Source: Diabrotica undecimpunctata
Taxonomy: Eukaryota > Arthropoda > Insecta > Coleoptera > Chrysomelidae
Length of the DNA stretch: 64,000 nucleotides
Direction: 5' to 3'
Assembly (NCBI RefSeq): GCF_040954645.1
Contig: NC_092804.1
Coordinates: 146,763,108 to 146,827,107 of the forward strand
Shown here: one piece after another, positions 21,590 to 34,500 of the stretch
Numbering within the stretch: position 1 is the stretch's first letter
Layout of the letters: each line of letters opens with the position of its first letter
Made by a program: the position numbers and the translations under genes
The notes under the pieces: generated by a model
The model's input: only the letters and a program-made list of their open reading frames with translations
Told to the model about the DNA's origin: nothing
Databases searched by the model: none

Positions 21590-23816
21590 TAAACAAATTC
21601 TATACCGGAAGTGACCATAGATTGGTTAGGGCGAATATTAAAATACAGACGAGAGTAGAACGAAACAAACTTATTAAACGAGAACGATACCCAACCACCG
21701 ATGTCCTATTTCAAAAACAAACGGAATACCAAAAAGAGCTAAGCACAAGACTAAAATCAGTAGAGACACTGAGACAAATGGATATAAACGGACTAGCCAA
21801 TAAAATAAAAGTAACTGTAACAACATCGGTTAAGAAAATATGCTCAAACACGAAGACAGCCAAAACATCTAAACTTCAACCTAATACAATTAAATTTAAA
21901 AGAAAGACGAAACAGAACAAATCGAACTTCGGACAGCTTCAAAAGTTTAAACAAAAACGTGAAGAAAGAAATTAGGAACGATCATAGAAACTATACAAAC
22001 AATCTAATAAAAAATATAATACAAGATAACTGCAATATGAAAGTACTCAAAGCAAAAAACTAAAACGGCACAAGAAAAATCATAGAAATAAAAAATGAGA
22101 AAAACTTCACCGTCCGAGACAGAAAGGAAATAAGCGAGGCCATTGAAAAATTCTACACTAATTTATACTCGGCAAATACACAACCACAACAACGACGTAC
22201 TGAACGAACAACAATTAACACCGGCTCAGAAGAAATACCGGACATAACCGACTATGAAATAAGAATGGCCCTAAATCAACTAAAAACGAATAAATGTCCG
22301 AAAGAGGATAAAATTACAGTCGAATGTTGAAAATCGGTGGAAGAAAAATAGAACAGGTATTAAATATTTTATTTAATAAAGTAATTGATGAAGGAAAGAT
22401 TCCTCAAGAATGGTACAACTCCGAAGTCATTTTACTATTCAAGAAAGGAGACAAAGCAAACATCGAGAATTACCGACCAATATCCTTGCTCCCACATCTG
22501 TATAAATTACTAACTAAAATCATAACCAACCGCCTAACACTTAAGCTCGATTTCTGTCAACCTATCGAGCAGGCTGGATTCAGAGAACATTTTAATACCA
22601 TAGACCACTTGCACACCGTAAGAACACTGATAGAAAAATGCACCGAGTATAATGTTCCAATTCATATGGCGTTCGTCGATTTCCATAAAGCATTCGATTC
22701 CATCGAATTATGGGCAGTGCTTGTATCTAGAAAATGCACGTATAGATTCAAGATACACTAACATAATTAAAAACATATATGAAAATGCCACCATGCAGAT
22801 AAAGCTGGACGAAAGCACAAAAACTAATCCCATAAGACTACAACGGGGAGTAAGACAAGGAGACACCATCCCTCTTAAACTATTTACCCTTGCTCTAGAA
22901 GACATTTTTAAGAAACTAGAATGGAACAGTAAGGGTATCAATGTCGACGGATCATACTTAAACCACTTGCGATTCGCAGATGACATAGTTTTAATAGCCG
23001 ATAATATCCAAGAACTAAATGATATGTTACAACAATTAAATGCAGTTTCAGGAGCGGTAGGCTTTAAAATGAACTACAGCAAAACAAAAATACTGAGCCG
23101 AGACCAGACAAATATAACAATACAAAATCATACCATAGAAAATGTTGAACAATATGTATATCTAGGTCATGTTATCAAACTAGGAAAACCAAATCAAGAT
23201 GCTGAAATTAAAAGAAGAACACAACTGGCATGGGGCGCTTTTGGCAAATTAGCATATATCTTGAAAAACACCTCCATTCCTGTAAACTTAAATAAAAAGG
23301 TGTATAACACATGCATACTATCAGTTTGTACTTACGGCTTGGAGACAGGAGCCCTTACCAAAAAATCTGCTAAAAAATTAGAAACAACGCAAAGAGCAAT
23401 GGAACGAATCATGCTTGGAATATCACTAAGAGACAAGATTAGAAACACCGAGATAAGACGTAGAACGAAGATTAGGGATATTGTGGAAGTAATTGCAAAA
23501 ATGAAATGGCGCTGGGCAGGTCACGTAGCCCGATATAATGACAACAGGTGTACACGGAGAATTCTAAAATGGAGACCAAGGACGACAACAAGAAGCATGG
23601 GAAGACCTCAAAAAAGATGGGTAGATGACATAAGAACAGTGGCAGGCAAACAGTGGCGCAAGATAGAGAACAGAAAGGATTGGCGCAAGATAGAGAAAGA
23701 TGGAAGCAATTGGGAGAGACCTACATTCAGGAGTGGATGGAAAATGGTTGACAAAGAGAATATTGGAGGATATTTGTTGCTAAAAACATTTATATACTTT
23801 ACTTGAAGACATTAAA
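21590..23816 (+). mobile_element. RTE-clade LINE, long 5'-truncated copy
   Basis: Begins within the endonuclease (SDHRLVRANIKI), then a basic linker (21622-21975), and the RT from about 22240. Blocks are EWYNSEVILLFKKGDKANIE, YRPISLLPHLYKLLTKI, AGFREHFNTIDHLH, MAFVDFHKAFDS, RGVRQGDTIP, LRFADDIVLIADN (catalytic FADD intact), VEQYVYLGHVI, and the C-terminal RWAGHVARYNDN with GRPQKRWVDDI. The 384-residue frame 22652-23806 is intact from the middle of RT to the end. Lesions are stops at 21975 and 22328 and one frameshift between 22680 and 22760. The order of blocks matches RTE-clade elements (BovB relatives). Confidence 0.88.
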
Positions 23817-24652
<836 letters not shown>

Positions 24653-24807
24653 CCAGACAAAGCAGGATTTATTCTGTTATAATAATAAGTTTGCAACCGA
24701 TATTTTCCTATAATAATAAGACTCCTATTAAAACTTGTCATATATTCGACTATTTAACCTATAAATATATATTCTGAAATATGCTCACAAGTTATATATT
24801 TCTTTAG

Positions 24808-24943
24808 GCAACATCTACCAATATCAACATGCTCCAGAACTTGAAATACAACAGGACACCTACCAGTTGCCTATAAACGTATATCCTTCACCCACTCAAG
24901 GACCTTACAGACAATACGCAGCTGAGAATCTTCGAGGCTTAAA
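24808..24943 (+). CDS. GATA transcription factor, third recognised exon
   Basis: Acceptor TCTTTAG at 24801-24807, donor GTAAGT at 24944. 136 nt with no stop in the frame set by the previous exon: entry phase 1 (G+GC = Gly), exit phase 2 (AA+T = Asn). Encodes a Gln/Tyr/Pro-rich stretch (YQYQHAPELEIQQDTYQLPI and QGPYRQYAAENLRG), as expected for the low-complexity C-terminal transactivation region of GATA factors. It matches no named domain; the splice-phase agreement on both sides and good splice sites are the main support. Confidence 0.85.
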
Positions 24944-25039
24944 GTAAGTTGGTATGTGAATTAAATTTATACTCAAATATATTGATATTATCTATAACCG
25001 ATTAAACCATTATGAATTATTCTTCTCTTTTTCTTTTTA

Positions 25040-25555
25040 TGTAGACATGATTCTGTCATGTTTTCAATGTGTCTCCAGTAAGTTGTCGTTACAGCATTTT
25101 CGTAGCTTTCCTACTGATCATCTTTCTATAGGGGAACTGTCTCTCGCTATCTTTACTACCCAATCGGTTGTCATTCAGCTTATATGATCGTTCTATTCTA
25201 CTCTTCTATTTCTTACCCAGTCCTTGATTATCTCCAAGTTGCATCTACGTCGTATATCTGTACTTCTAGCTCTGTGCCATGGTGTCTTACCATCAATTGT
25301 TCTAAGATTTTTCATCTCTGCTGGTTCTAGTACTCTCTTTGTCTTCTCTCTGTCAGGTCGTGTTTTTGCTGAGTATGTCATTATTGGTCTCATGACTATT
25401 TTGTAAATTCTGCCTTTAATTTCTTTCCGGATATTTTTATTTCTCCATATTATTTCTTAATCTTCTACTTCCGTTTCGAACTTACCGTAGCTAGATATTG
25501 TGATGCGTAGATATTTAAACTCCATCACTTGTTCTATTATCTGACCTTTTTTTGT
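25040..25555 (-). mobile_element. LINE C-terminal fragment
   Basis: Minus strand: MRPIMTYSAKTRPDREKTKR, AEMKNLRTIDGKTPWHRARS and RRRCNLEIIKDWVRNRRVE, the thumb and C-terminal region of an insect LINE. A related copy lies at 56.05-56.46 kb (+). Broken and truncated. Confidence 0.7.
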
Positions 25556-26090
25556 CTTTATAGAGGGGGCGTCTGGAATCTTCAAAAGACATCTCAGTCC
25601 AGGACGCCGCCTGACTAACCTTAGTGCTGGATTCGTTCTTCGTACTCCCGGCGATATTTCCCGAGGTACTTTAAAATGCCCTCTCGTCGCCGAGTCTACG
25701 CCGAACGCCTACCTGCTAAACCAGCTGTGTATGTTAGTCCAACCTGATTTATTTTCAATCATTCTCTCAATCCTTTCTCTCACTGTAACAAAATTCACAC
25801 CTGTCTCTCTCTCCATTCTGTTCCTTTCCACTATCCCTCTGCTGCAATCTAACATCGTATGTGTTACAGTGTCCGAGTATCCAGAGTATAGGCATTCATC
25901 TGTGTCAGCCTTTCCGAACCTAAAGAGGTAAGCCCTAAAACATCCGTGTCTTGTGAGCACCTGCGTCAGGAAATAATCCAGTTGCCTGTGGCCACAGTCC
26001 ACTCAATCTCTTATGTTTGGGATCAGCATTTTCGTCCACTGTGCCACATCCTCCGTGTTGTTCCATTCTTCTTGCCATCTTTGCGCCTAT
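25556..26090 (-). mobile_element. R1-like LINE, 3' fragment
   Basis: The minus-strand frame 26002-25709 carries MDCGHRQLDYFLTQVLTRHG, CFRAYLFRFGKADTDECLYS and ETGVNFVTVRERIERM, homologous to the copies at 10.4 and 2.4 kb. The 3' UTR continues to about 25556. The 5' end joins a Tigger remnant on the opposite strand. Confidence 0.75.
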
Positions 26091-26099
26091 AGTGGAAAA

Positions 26100-26810
26100 T
26101 GAAATTGTTAACCCCATCCGTGAATAAAAAACTGCTGCTCCACAAACAATTCTTTTTCGCTTCCAAGAACTTTACCTAGACAAAACAAAAATTCGTATTA
26201 TATCTTCATCAGATGAGACAGAGCATTGGGAAGCACGTTGGCGATCTACAGATGATATCAGCCTTTTTGGAAACAGTCCGGGGGATTATCGAAAAATAAA
26301 CTTTATTCACTGCAGCTTTAAATTCTCTTCAAATCATAATGTTGACATTACAAGCTCTGCAGGTAGTAATTCAATTCCAATTTCCGAAATTAGCACTTCA
26401 GAACAGAAAGGTGGCTTTAAAAGGAATGAGATTCCATCATCGCTAAAGGATACTTTTGTAACTTCATATGATAACCTCCTCAGACAACGACTTCAAGACC
26501 TTTGCAAGAATAAACTGTTTTTACCCTTACTCCAAATGACCTTTTAAAAGAAAAACAAAAACCACCAAAACCAGCTTCACAGGCAGCTAGGAAAGCTGTA
26601 TGCAAAGTGGTCTTTAGACAAAAGAAAGAAAATAAGATATTCTATGTTGAAAACGATACCGCCTGTATATTTTACTCGGAATTATTCAGTAAATCGCAAT
26701 CGAAGGAGGTTTGGATTAAGTGCAATTTGTGCAATAAATGCTGTCATTTATGTCTAATTGAAAATAAAATTGGCTCCAGAACTTACGAAAGTGGTTTTCC
26801 TTGACCACTT
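26100..26810 (+). pseudogene. Tigger/jerky-type transposase C-terminus
   Basis: The + strand has a decayed serine-rich spacer and then the frame 26607-26804 with FYSELFSKSQSKEVWIKCNL and CNKCCHLCLIE. That is the PHD-like C-x2-C ... WI-x-C-x2-C tail found at the C-terminus of jerky/Tigger transposases ('SKSKEEWIQCxxCxxWAHexC'). Upstream DDE sequence is not recognised. Stops are present. Confidence 0.5.
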
Positions 26811-26849
26811 CAGGACTATTTCGAGCTGCGGTCAATAAAGTTAGAATTG

Positions 26850-26915
26850 ACATGCTAGTAGCCAACATCCGTAACGGATAGGCACCACAAGAAGAAGAAG
26901 AAGAAGAAGAAAAGC
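26850..26915 (+). mobile_element. LINE 3' end with (AAG)n tail
   Basis: LVANIRNG-stop is followed by GCACCACAAGAAGAAG and eight AAG units, a common 3' terminus of insect LINEs. Confidence 0.55.
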
Positions 26916-26919
26916 AGAA

Positions 26920-28125
26920 ATTGAATATTTGCGATTTTTGTAAATAGAAATGTTATATTACTTTTTCTGTACAAAAGAACTATATGGCTGATTTTAGCTC
27001 ATGCTCAGATACCTAGAATTGTTTCAAAGAAATATATTCTGCTATACCATTTTTATTGTTTAATTAAACGGTACTTGATAATTTCGTTTTTGTTATTTTG
27101 AGCCTAAAAAAATGTTACAGGTACCATTTTGCCCCACCCTCCCCTACATTTTAAGGATTTTATATTATTTTTTTTAGTTAACATATTTCTGTGCACAGGT
27201 ATCGTTGTGCAATGACAATTTGAAATTTTAGAAAATAATCTTTCTCTGTTCAATACTGTTTTACTACGAGAATAATGTAATTTATATTCGTTTATAATAA
27301 TGTTTTCTCTGAATCTTATAGCCTAGTTTTATGCAATACCTCATACAGGAAAAAGGTTTGTGTGTTGCATAGCGAGTTAAACCATTGCGCAAAATTATCC
27401 TTCTAAATTATATTATTTAATTTATATTAATATTTATTTAAGTTAGTTACAATACACATATTAAAAACTTAATAAATATGTTGTTTTTAATATTGGTGAC
27501 ATAATATTTATTTAAATACAATTGAAAAAAAAATACATGGGAAAAATTAATTATAACAACAATTACCCTAAAAATTATTATCATTTTAGATAATCAGTTT
27601 ATTGTTCAGACTAAAACGAATAGACCCATTATTTTACAATAAATGATTAAAATTTTTTGGTATTTGTCATGTATTTCACTGAATATAATATTGGTAGGTA
27701 CATAACTTTTATTCTAAGGTGTTTAGTACATAATATGTATATAAACACAAATAGGTACCTATCGTAGTTTGGAGCTAAATCGATAATTTTATTTTTGATT
27801 TTAATCGAAAAATGTTTAATTTTACATAGATTTTTATACAAAAATAATTATGTGTATTCTCTTCCACACATTCTTATTAGCAGTACAGTATGTATATATT
27901 AAAATAATGGTTAATACCCAATAACAAAAAAAATATCCGACAGGGGTGATCAATTTCATGTCATAGATACCATACATATTGATCAATTTGACCCAGAACT
28001 GCATATTTGCACTACTTCAAAAGTTATTCAATTAAGAATATGTCTGGGTGAAATTGATCATGGGTGAAGAAATTAATCACTGTCGAAACTCTTAATATTT
28101 TTGATGAAATAATACACACATCTTC
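26920..28125. other. Intron 3 sequence, nothing recognised
   Basis: Very AT-rich; frames are short. No element boundary visible. Confidence 0.5.
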
Positions 28126-30044
28126 TACGTACCTCCTCCTCTATCTTTTCTCATTCGTAAGGATGTAGTAGCGTCATGTAATTTTTTTTGACTATTTCTG
28201 AGAATGAGTAACCAGTCATGTCCTTTATTTGCTCCGACCATCGTACTTGATATCTTCCTCTGGATCTTTTACCCGCTACGTTACCTTCAACTAGCATTCG
28301 TTCCATGCCTTCTCTTCTTCTAGTTATATGTCCAAAATATCTCAGTATATTTTGGTTTATAGTTGTGATGAGTCTAGTTTTTATGTTAAGTTCTACTAGA
28401 ATTAAGTTATTTGTGCGATGGGCGGTCCATGGTTAGCCCAACATTCTACGGTAGACCCACATTTCAAATGCCATTATACGCTTTGAATCAGCTTTTCTTA
28501 TTGTCCAAGTTTCTGAAGAATAGGTGGCAATAGGAAATATCAATGCTCGAACAAGGTGTAATTTTGTGTTTTTTGTGATATTAGTGTTCTTTCCAATTTT
28601 TGTGAGTTTGGCTGTTGCCGATCTGGCCATTGTGATGCGACGACGGATCTTGTCTTAGCATCCTTCAATATTAGTAATAACGGAGCCTAAGGAATTAAAT
28701 TGCCTGACCACTTCGTAACCAGCCATGTTTCTTATCTCTGCTTGGTGGTTTCTGATTCTATCGATGATCATCACTTTGGTTTTTACTTTTACTGCATATT
28801 TATTCTCAAACCATATTCCGTACTCACTCTGCCTAGCCTATTCATAATTTGTTCCAGTTCTTCTAATGATATAACAGTGTCATCAGCATAACGTAGGTTT
28901 TTGATTTTTCTTCCTCCTATCGTTGCTCCATCTTGCCATTCCTCAAAAACTTGACGCATATGTTCACTATATATATTGAATAGAATAGGGGATATTACGC
29001 ATCCATGTCGAATTCCAGATTTTAATTTGAAATTTTTCGAAACCACATTATTAACTTTTACATTAGCAGTATTATTTACATATAGTTTTTGTAATAAATA
29101 GATTAGATGTTCTGGCGTACCCATTTCTCTAAGTATATGCTGCATTTTATTTTATTTTACGGTATCGAAGGCCTTGGAATAGTCAACAAAGCATAAATAT
29201 GTTTCTATGTTAAACTCTCGAGGTTTTTCGATAATTTGACGAATATTAAGAATATGTTCTCTTGTTCCTCTACCTGGGACGAATCCGCATTGTTCTTGGG
29301 GAATTTGTGCTAAGGCTAAGAGAATTGATTTTAATCTTTCATTGATGATGGTTAGAAGAACTTTGCTCGCGTGTGATAACAATGCTCCTGTACGGTAATT
29401 ACTGCAATCTGTCGGTGAACCTTTTTTTTTTAAATGGGAATAAATGTGAGTTTATCCGAATAATGTGGCCACTTTCCGGTATTCCACATCTCATTGCAAA
29501 TTCTATGCATTACTTCCGTCTCTAATTCTCCCATTTCTTTGAGTGTTTCAGCTGTTATTTCATCTTCTCCTTCTGCTTTTCCGAATTTTAGCTTTTTAAT
29601 TGCCGCCTCAATTTCTGATTTCAATATTTGAGGTTTTTCATAACTTCTTTTCTCTGTATTACTATCTGGGTCGTTGATAGAAAATAGTATTTCGTAATAT
29701 TGTTTCTACACCTCTGCGATACCGCCTGGGTTTGTTATGGTATTTCCACTATTATCTTTGATGATCTCTGTCTGCGGTTTGAATTCTCTTGCTAGATACT
29801 AGACTTTTGAGAGAAGTTCTCTATATTCTTGGCGGCCAGCATGTTCCTCTAGTTGTACACAATATGTTTTTAATATAATTATTTTCGTCTTTCTTCTACA
29901 AGATTGAGAGTCTCTTCAGGCGTTCTATGTTTTTCCTGTTGTTTTGTCTTTGGGATTAGTATTGTTGACGGTTTCAGTGATCCATTTCTTTGTGTATTTC
30001 CACGTTTTGTCAGGATCTCCGGTAGTCACTGGTAGATCAGCTTC
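28126..30044 (-). mobile_element. RTE-like LINE copy, interrupted 5' by a CR1/jockey element
   Basis: Minus-strand blocks in order: KTWKYTKKWITETVNNTNPK (linker, near 30000), IEAAIKKLKFGKAEGEDEIT (29624), PQEQCGFVPGRGTREHILN, TYLCFVDYSKAFDTVK, MQHILREMGTPEHLIYLLQK, LKSGIRHGCVISPILFNIYS, KNLRYADDTVISLEELEQIM (YADD intact), and the C-terminal KLHLVRALIFPIATYSSETW. At least four stops or frameshifts. Same family as 16.98-18.35 kb. At 30045 it meets the 3' tail of the next element. Confidence 0.85.
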
Positions 30045-30248
30045 TGCTAATTTATTTATTTATTTATTTATTAACGGGATACCACCCAATTCTAAATATA
30101 GACAAAGTATTACAAGTATTATCTAGTGATACAATAATTACAAAGATATAGCAAATATGTATGAAAAGAATTGGCGATGCAGCCATATAGAAAAAAAAAC
30201 AAATATTAAAACTATATAAAGCACATAGCATATACAAATCACATAAAA

Positions 30249-31910
30249 TTACAAAATTTTTTTTAAACACATTCTACAGACATTTTCCGAAGCGCACAGC
30301 AACAAATCAAAGTCTATTCTATTTCCATTTAGAATGATTCTACTCAGTGGAGAATGCCTACCAAAGTTAGAGCGATGAAATTTAATTGCAAAATTATGAG
30401 ATGTTCTAGTAACTCTAGAGGGAACATTAAAGTCGATTAGAGACAGTAGATCATTGCAATTAATTTTTGAATTCAGTAGTTTATGAAGAAACAAAACATC
30501 AGCATACATCCGTCTGGAAGATAGCCTAGGAAGGTTTAATGTATTTCTAATTTCTGAGTAGGAATGGTCGCTTAAAGGTTTGTGTAAATTAAAACTTATG
30601 TACCTAATGAATTTATTTTGGACTTTATCAAGCTTGGCTATATGGACTTCATAAGTGGGTGACCAAACTACTGAGCAATACTCAAGAACAGATCTTACTA
30701 GGGAAATGTAAATCAGTCTGATGGAATTAATGTTATGCAAACATCTAGAGGTTCTAATAATGAAGCCTAACATTTTAAATGCCTGGTTATTCACATAATC
30801 AAAATGAGCGCAAAAATTTAGTTTGGAATCTAATTGAACACCTAGATCTCTTACAGTTGAGACAGCCTTCAGTGGTTCTTCAGCTAATTTGTAATTATAA
30901 GAGACGTTGTTAATTCTTCTACAGAAACTAATAAAGTGACATTTTCCAACATTAATGCTCATTTGGTTTCAATTGCACCATGCCATAATTTTGTTAATAT
31001 TAATTTGGAGTTTTTCACAATCTGAGACGTCTTCGACAATTCTATAGATTTTTAAATCATCAGCAAATAGCAAAAATTTAGAGTTAATTTGAGATTTAAT
31101 GTCATTAACAAATATATTAAAAAGGAAAGGCCCTAAGTGGCTTCCTTGTGGAACACCAGATTTTACGGAGATCTCACTAGATTGAAAGTGTTTAATTTTA
31201 ACAAGTTGTATTCTGCTAGTTAGGTACCTACATAACCAGTTATACAGATTGCCTGCAAATCCAATAGTTTTAAGCTTGTTACACAACAATTTATGATTCA
31301 CAGTGTCAAATGCTTTGGAGAAATCTGTATAAATAGCATCCACCTGTAGTCTCCTTTCCAAAGCATCAGATATGTATTGCGTGAAAAGTAAAAGATTTGT
31401 CGAAGTTGATCTACCTGAAAGAAAACCATGTTGCTCTTCAATTAGTACATTGCATAAAGGTGTTTTAATAGAGTCACATATTATACTCTCTAGTATTTTA
31501 GGAATAGAAGAAAGAATGCTTATTGGTCTGTAGTTAGCTATGTTACTCCTGTCACCTGATTTATGAATAGGAACAATAAAACTAGATTTCCACAAACTTG
31601 GACAAATACCTGAATCAAGTGAATGAGAAAACAGAAAATATAAGGGATGGGTTAAAGAACATCTACATTTTTTTAATAGTATGGGTGGAATTCCATCTGG
31701 CCCTGAGCCCTTATAAATGTCCAAATTGGCTAATTTTTCAAATATGATTTCAATAGATACATTACAAGAATTTAGACTCACTGTTTTCTCATACTCTAAG
31801 ATGGGCTGTATTAAATCATCATCATTTGCTCTGTAAATATTTTGAAAGCATTGCGCAAAGCTATTAACGATATCCGCACCATTATTAAGCATTGTGTTTC
31901 CAAAAAACAT
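30249..31910 (-). pseudogene. LINE reverse transcriptase domain (one in-frame stop)
   Basis: Two frames, 31910-30969 and 30962-30249, are separated only by a TGA at about 30966. RT blocks: IFEKLANLDIYKGSGPDGIP, WKSSFIVPIHKSGDRSNIAN, YRPISILSSIPKILESII, EEQHGFLSGRSTSTNLLLF, AIYTDFSKAFDTVNHKLLCN, VKSGVPQGSHLGPFLFNIFV, FLLFADDLKIYRIVEDVSDC (FADD intact), then KCHFISFCRR, VRDLGVQLDSKLNFCAHFDY, and the thumb. All catalytic aspartates remain. Upstream of 31910 the same frame continues to about 32005 without a stop (SSNVKHFWNFVNSKRKNNG). Confidence 0.85.
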
Positions 31911-32010
31911 TGTGTTTGGTAGACCATTATTTTTGCGTTTGCTGTTAACAAAATTCCAAAAGTGCTTTACGTTTGAACTAATTCTAGATTCAGTTTGACT
32001 TATATAAATT

Positions 32011-32979
32011 TCATGACCTGCTTAGTTCTTTGCATTTGGTTCTCAAGGAAGAGAAAAGTAGATAATCGTCCCAAGAATTTGTTTGTTTATATATCTTGTG
32101 AGCAATTTTTTTCCTAAATATTAATGATTTTAGGTCATTAGTCATCCAACGAGGAAATTTGGGATTTTTTAATCTTGTACGTGGTATTGAACAATTGACA
32201 CCAAACTGCAATATGGAGTAGAACAGTTCCGTGGCTTCGTTAATATCTCTGCAAATACCTAAAACGTTCTCCCAGGAGATACTAGCAAGATACATATTAA
32301 GAGCAACATAGTCTCCTCTCCTAAAATTGAAGGCAAAACTATCATATTGAAGCTCGGGCATATTATCTTTTATAGCTAAAGAAATTGATAACGCAGGATG
32401 ATAACGATCACAAGGCAATAAGTAATCGTTAGCAATTTCAACTGTTACATTTTCATTATCATTTGCAAAAACTAGGTCAAGTAAAACTCCGTTGCAATTT
32501 GTGATTTGATTGAGCTGAAATAGGTTATGAAATGCAAAAGTATCAACTAAAGTATCAGTAGCAGTGTTACTATTATTACTAAAGACACCTGTTTCATCAT
32601 GGTACCATTCGCTGTTTCGCAGATTGTAGTCTCCTGTTAGAATGAACTTGTGTTTAGGAAAATTGTTACAGACAGATTCTACACTAATACAATGATTCTC
32701 ATAGCATATTAAGGCTGAATTAGGCGGAAGATAAACTGTACCAAGTATATAGCATTGATTCAGAGTGCAAACTTCGACAAACAGTTCCTCCAAGTGAGCA
32801 TGTGGTAATAGAATAGACCTCGATGAGTAACATTTTTTAACTGCAATAAGGACACCCCCTCCAATTACTTTAACACTAGTTAATGGAGAGCGGTCCTTTC
32901 GATATATATTAAAATCTAAAAGTCCCAATTCGTCACTACTGATACCATCACACAACCACGACTCAGTAAATATAAGCAC
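32011..32979 (-). CDS. LINE endonuclease domain
   Basis: 322-residue frame. LIFTESWLCDGISSDELGLL (TESWL catalytic Glu block), GGGVLIAVKKCYSSRS, LEELFVEV, ILGTVYLPPNS, FILTGDYNLRNSEW (GDYN block), LLDLVFANDNENV and PCDRYHPALSI, where the usual SDH is CDRYH. Then RFPRWMTNDLK-type linker PKFPRWMTNDLKSLIFRKKI. The first ~40 residues of a full endonuclease, including the N-x-RSL block, are not found, so the copy is 5' damaged or truncated. A frameshift at about 32010 separates it from the RT frame; both would be one ORF2 protein. Confidence 0.8.
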   Translation of the reverse strand: MLIFTESWLCDGISSDELGLLDFNIYRKDRSPLTSVKVIGGGVLIAVKKCYSSRSILLPHAHLEELFVEVCTLNQCYILGTVYLPPNSALICYENHCISVESVCNNFPKHKFILTGDYNLRNSEWYHDETGVFSNNSNTATDTLVDTFAFHNLFQLNQITNCNGVLLDLVFANDNENVTVEIANDYLLPCDRYHPALSISLAIKDNMPELQYDSFAFNFRRGDYVALNMYLASISWENVLGICRDINEATELFYSILQFGVNCSIPRTRLKNPKFPRWMTNDLKSLIFRKKIAHKIYKQTNSWDDYLLFSSLRTKCKELSRS

Positions 32980-33621
32980 ATCATAGTCAGTTGTAGCAGC
33001 ACTTTCTTCTCTAATGCTTCTCTAAACTTTTCTGGGTGTTTTGGAATCAATTTTTGTCTTTTATTTGTGATTGTTTTACTGTGTAACTTAATGCGAAATT
33101 CTGTTTGTAACAATTTGTAGTCAGAACCACAGTCTGCAGCTGGTTTTGATTCACGTTGATTACTGAGCTCCTCCATCATTTAGTAACAAGAATATAATTT
33201 ATTTGGTTCTTGTATCGTCCTCCAGGCAAGACCATGTTGATAATACATACCTACTGTTGTATATTTTTGAAGATAAGATAAGCATATTTCAAACTATTCA
33301 TTTTGAGAAATTAAAAAATAACCTAGAAACAACTATAAATGCAAATGAAAGTAATATTAACTTGATTTAATTTAAGTAAAGTTTTACGAACCTAACAAAT
33401 TGATTATTAAATTTATGAAGATTAATTATTAGAAACAAAACAATATATTCTAGAATTTAAATAAACTATTAAACTAATTTTTCTACAAACGTAAACAAAC
33501 TATTTTCAGAATACATTTAGGGATACACATTTCTTAATATGGTTCTGAAGCTGTTTGCTTGTGACATCTTAAAACAATTACTATTTTTATTGCGAATAAG
33601 CCACAATTTAAGTTTAAAATA

Positions 33622-33664
33622 AGTTTATTGACGTTTCGATTTCCACTTCGGAAATCGTTCTCAA
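33622..33664 (-). ncRNA. Hammerhead-ribozyme-like motif of the PLE
   Basis: Minus strand reads TTGAGAA, then a perfect 8-bp stem CGATTTCC/GGAAATCG closed by GAAGT, then AAACGTC. This has the order CUGANGA-stem II-GAAA-GUC of PLE hammerheads, with two changes in the first core block. Self-cleavage is not expected without repair. Hammerhead motifs in PLEs are established. Confidence 0.5.
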
Positions 33665-34159
33665 AATACAAAGCAATAATAAATTAAACAAATTTTGTTT
33701 CTTGTTACTTGGTGAAAATTCTTCTAATAATTTAATTTTATCTTTATATTGACAATTCAGACATATATTATACATTTTAAAATATACAACTTTAAAATGA
33801 TATTGCCAATATTGCTGAGTTGCGTTCCTGCGACGATTTTATTGTAAGATATTTCATTCGATTACATGAAATCAACTTTAACTTAGAAATATCCGTCAAA
33901 AAAATCATAGCATATGATTCGTCTTTAAAAAGACAACCACATGCCATGATGATAGTAAAATTCTCCTGTTAGTGATTCCATAGTAAATCGTGAGGAAAAA
34001 AACCAGGAAAAAACCTCATAATACTATCCCGACATAGTATTTAGGTTACTCTCAATAAACACTAAACTCTGATTTTATATGTATGTCAGTATTTAAAAAA
34101 CATAAATGATGTATCCTCAATATGTTACTGACTTACTAGTAGGGTATTTTCCTTTTATT

Positions 34160-34500
34160 AACTTCCACTATTATTATGGGTAACCAGATCCTACTGCATT
34201 CTGCCGAGGAATTTGCGATACAATTGGTCTCATATAGCATAATTAGAGCCGCTTCTTTGATTTTTCTCTTTTTACTACCTGTTTCTTTTAGGACTATGCT
34301 TGAATCGTTCCATTAAACCCAACATTCATTTTCTCATACGTGTTTACATATTTGAGATCTATTAAATTCTCTATTTTTAATATAAGATTTATGTTCACTT
34401 ATTCTAACATTTAATGGTCTTAATGTTTCACCTAAATAAAAATGATCGAATTTACAAGGTATTTTATAAATACAATTCTTTTGTTCTTTCTTGTTCATTG
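34160..34500 (-). pseudogene. GIY-YIG endonuclease domain of a Penelope-like element
   Basis: Minus strand from 34500: KKEQKNCIYKIPCKFDHFYL, then GETLRPLNVRISEHK, IKNREFNRSQICKHV, a TGA, then ENECW. CIYKIPC is the GIY-like start, with FYLGET as the YIG-like block and R-x-x-EHK following. This is the zinc-finger-linked GIY-YIG form of PLEs (usual C-x2-IPC and YIGET). Further right KKRKIKEAALIMLYETN matches the family end. One in-frame stop and an upstream frameshift make it non-functional. Confidence 0.85.

Larger units (their letters stand above)
30045..33180 (-). mobile_element. CR1/jockey-superfamily LINE, long copy with few lesions
   Basis: On the minus strand the element runs from about 33180 to a (TAAA)n tail (TTTA repeats at 30048-30073). 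It encodes an endonuclease and a reverse transcriptase with no RNase H. Short tandem-repeat tails of this kind are known in CR1/L2-type LINEs; clade placement between CR1 and jockey is uncertain. Only two breaks separate the coding parts, so this is one of the youngest LINEs here. It abuts the linker region of another LINE at 30044. No target duplication was found. Confidence 0.85.
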
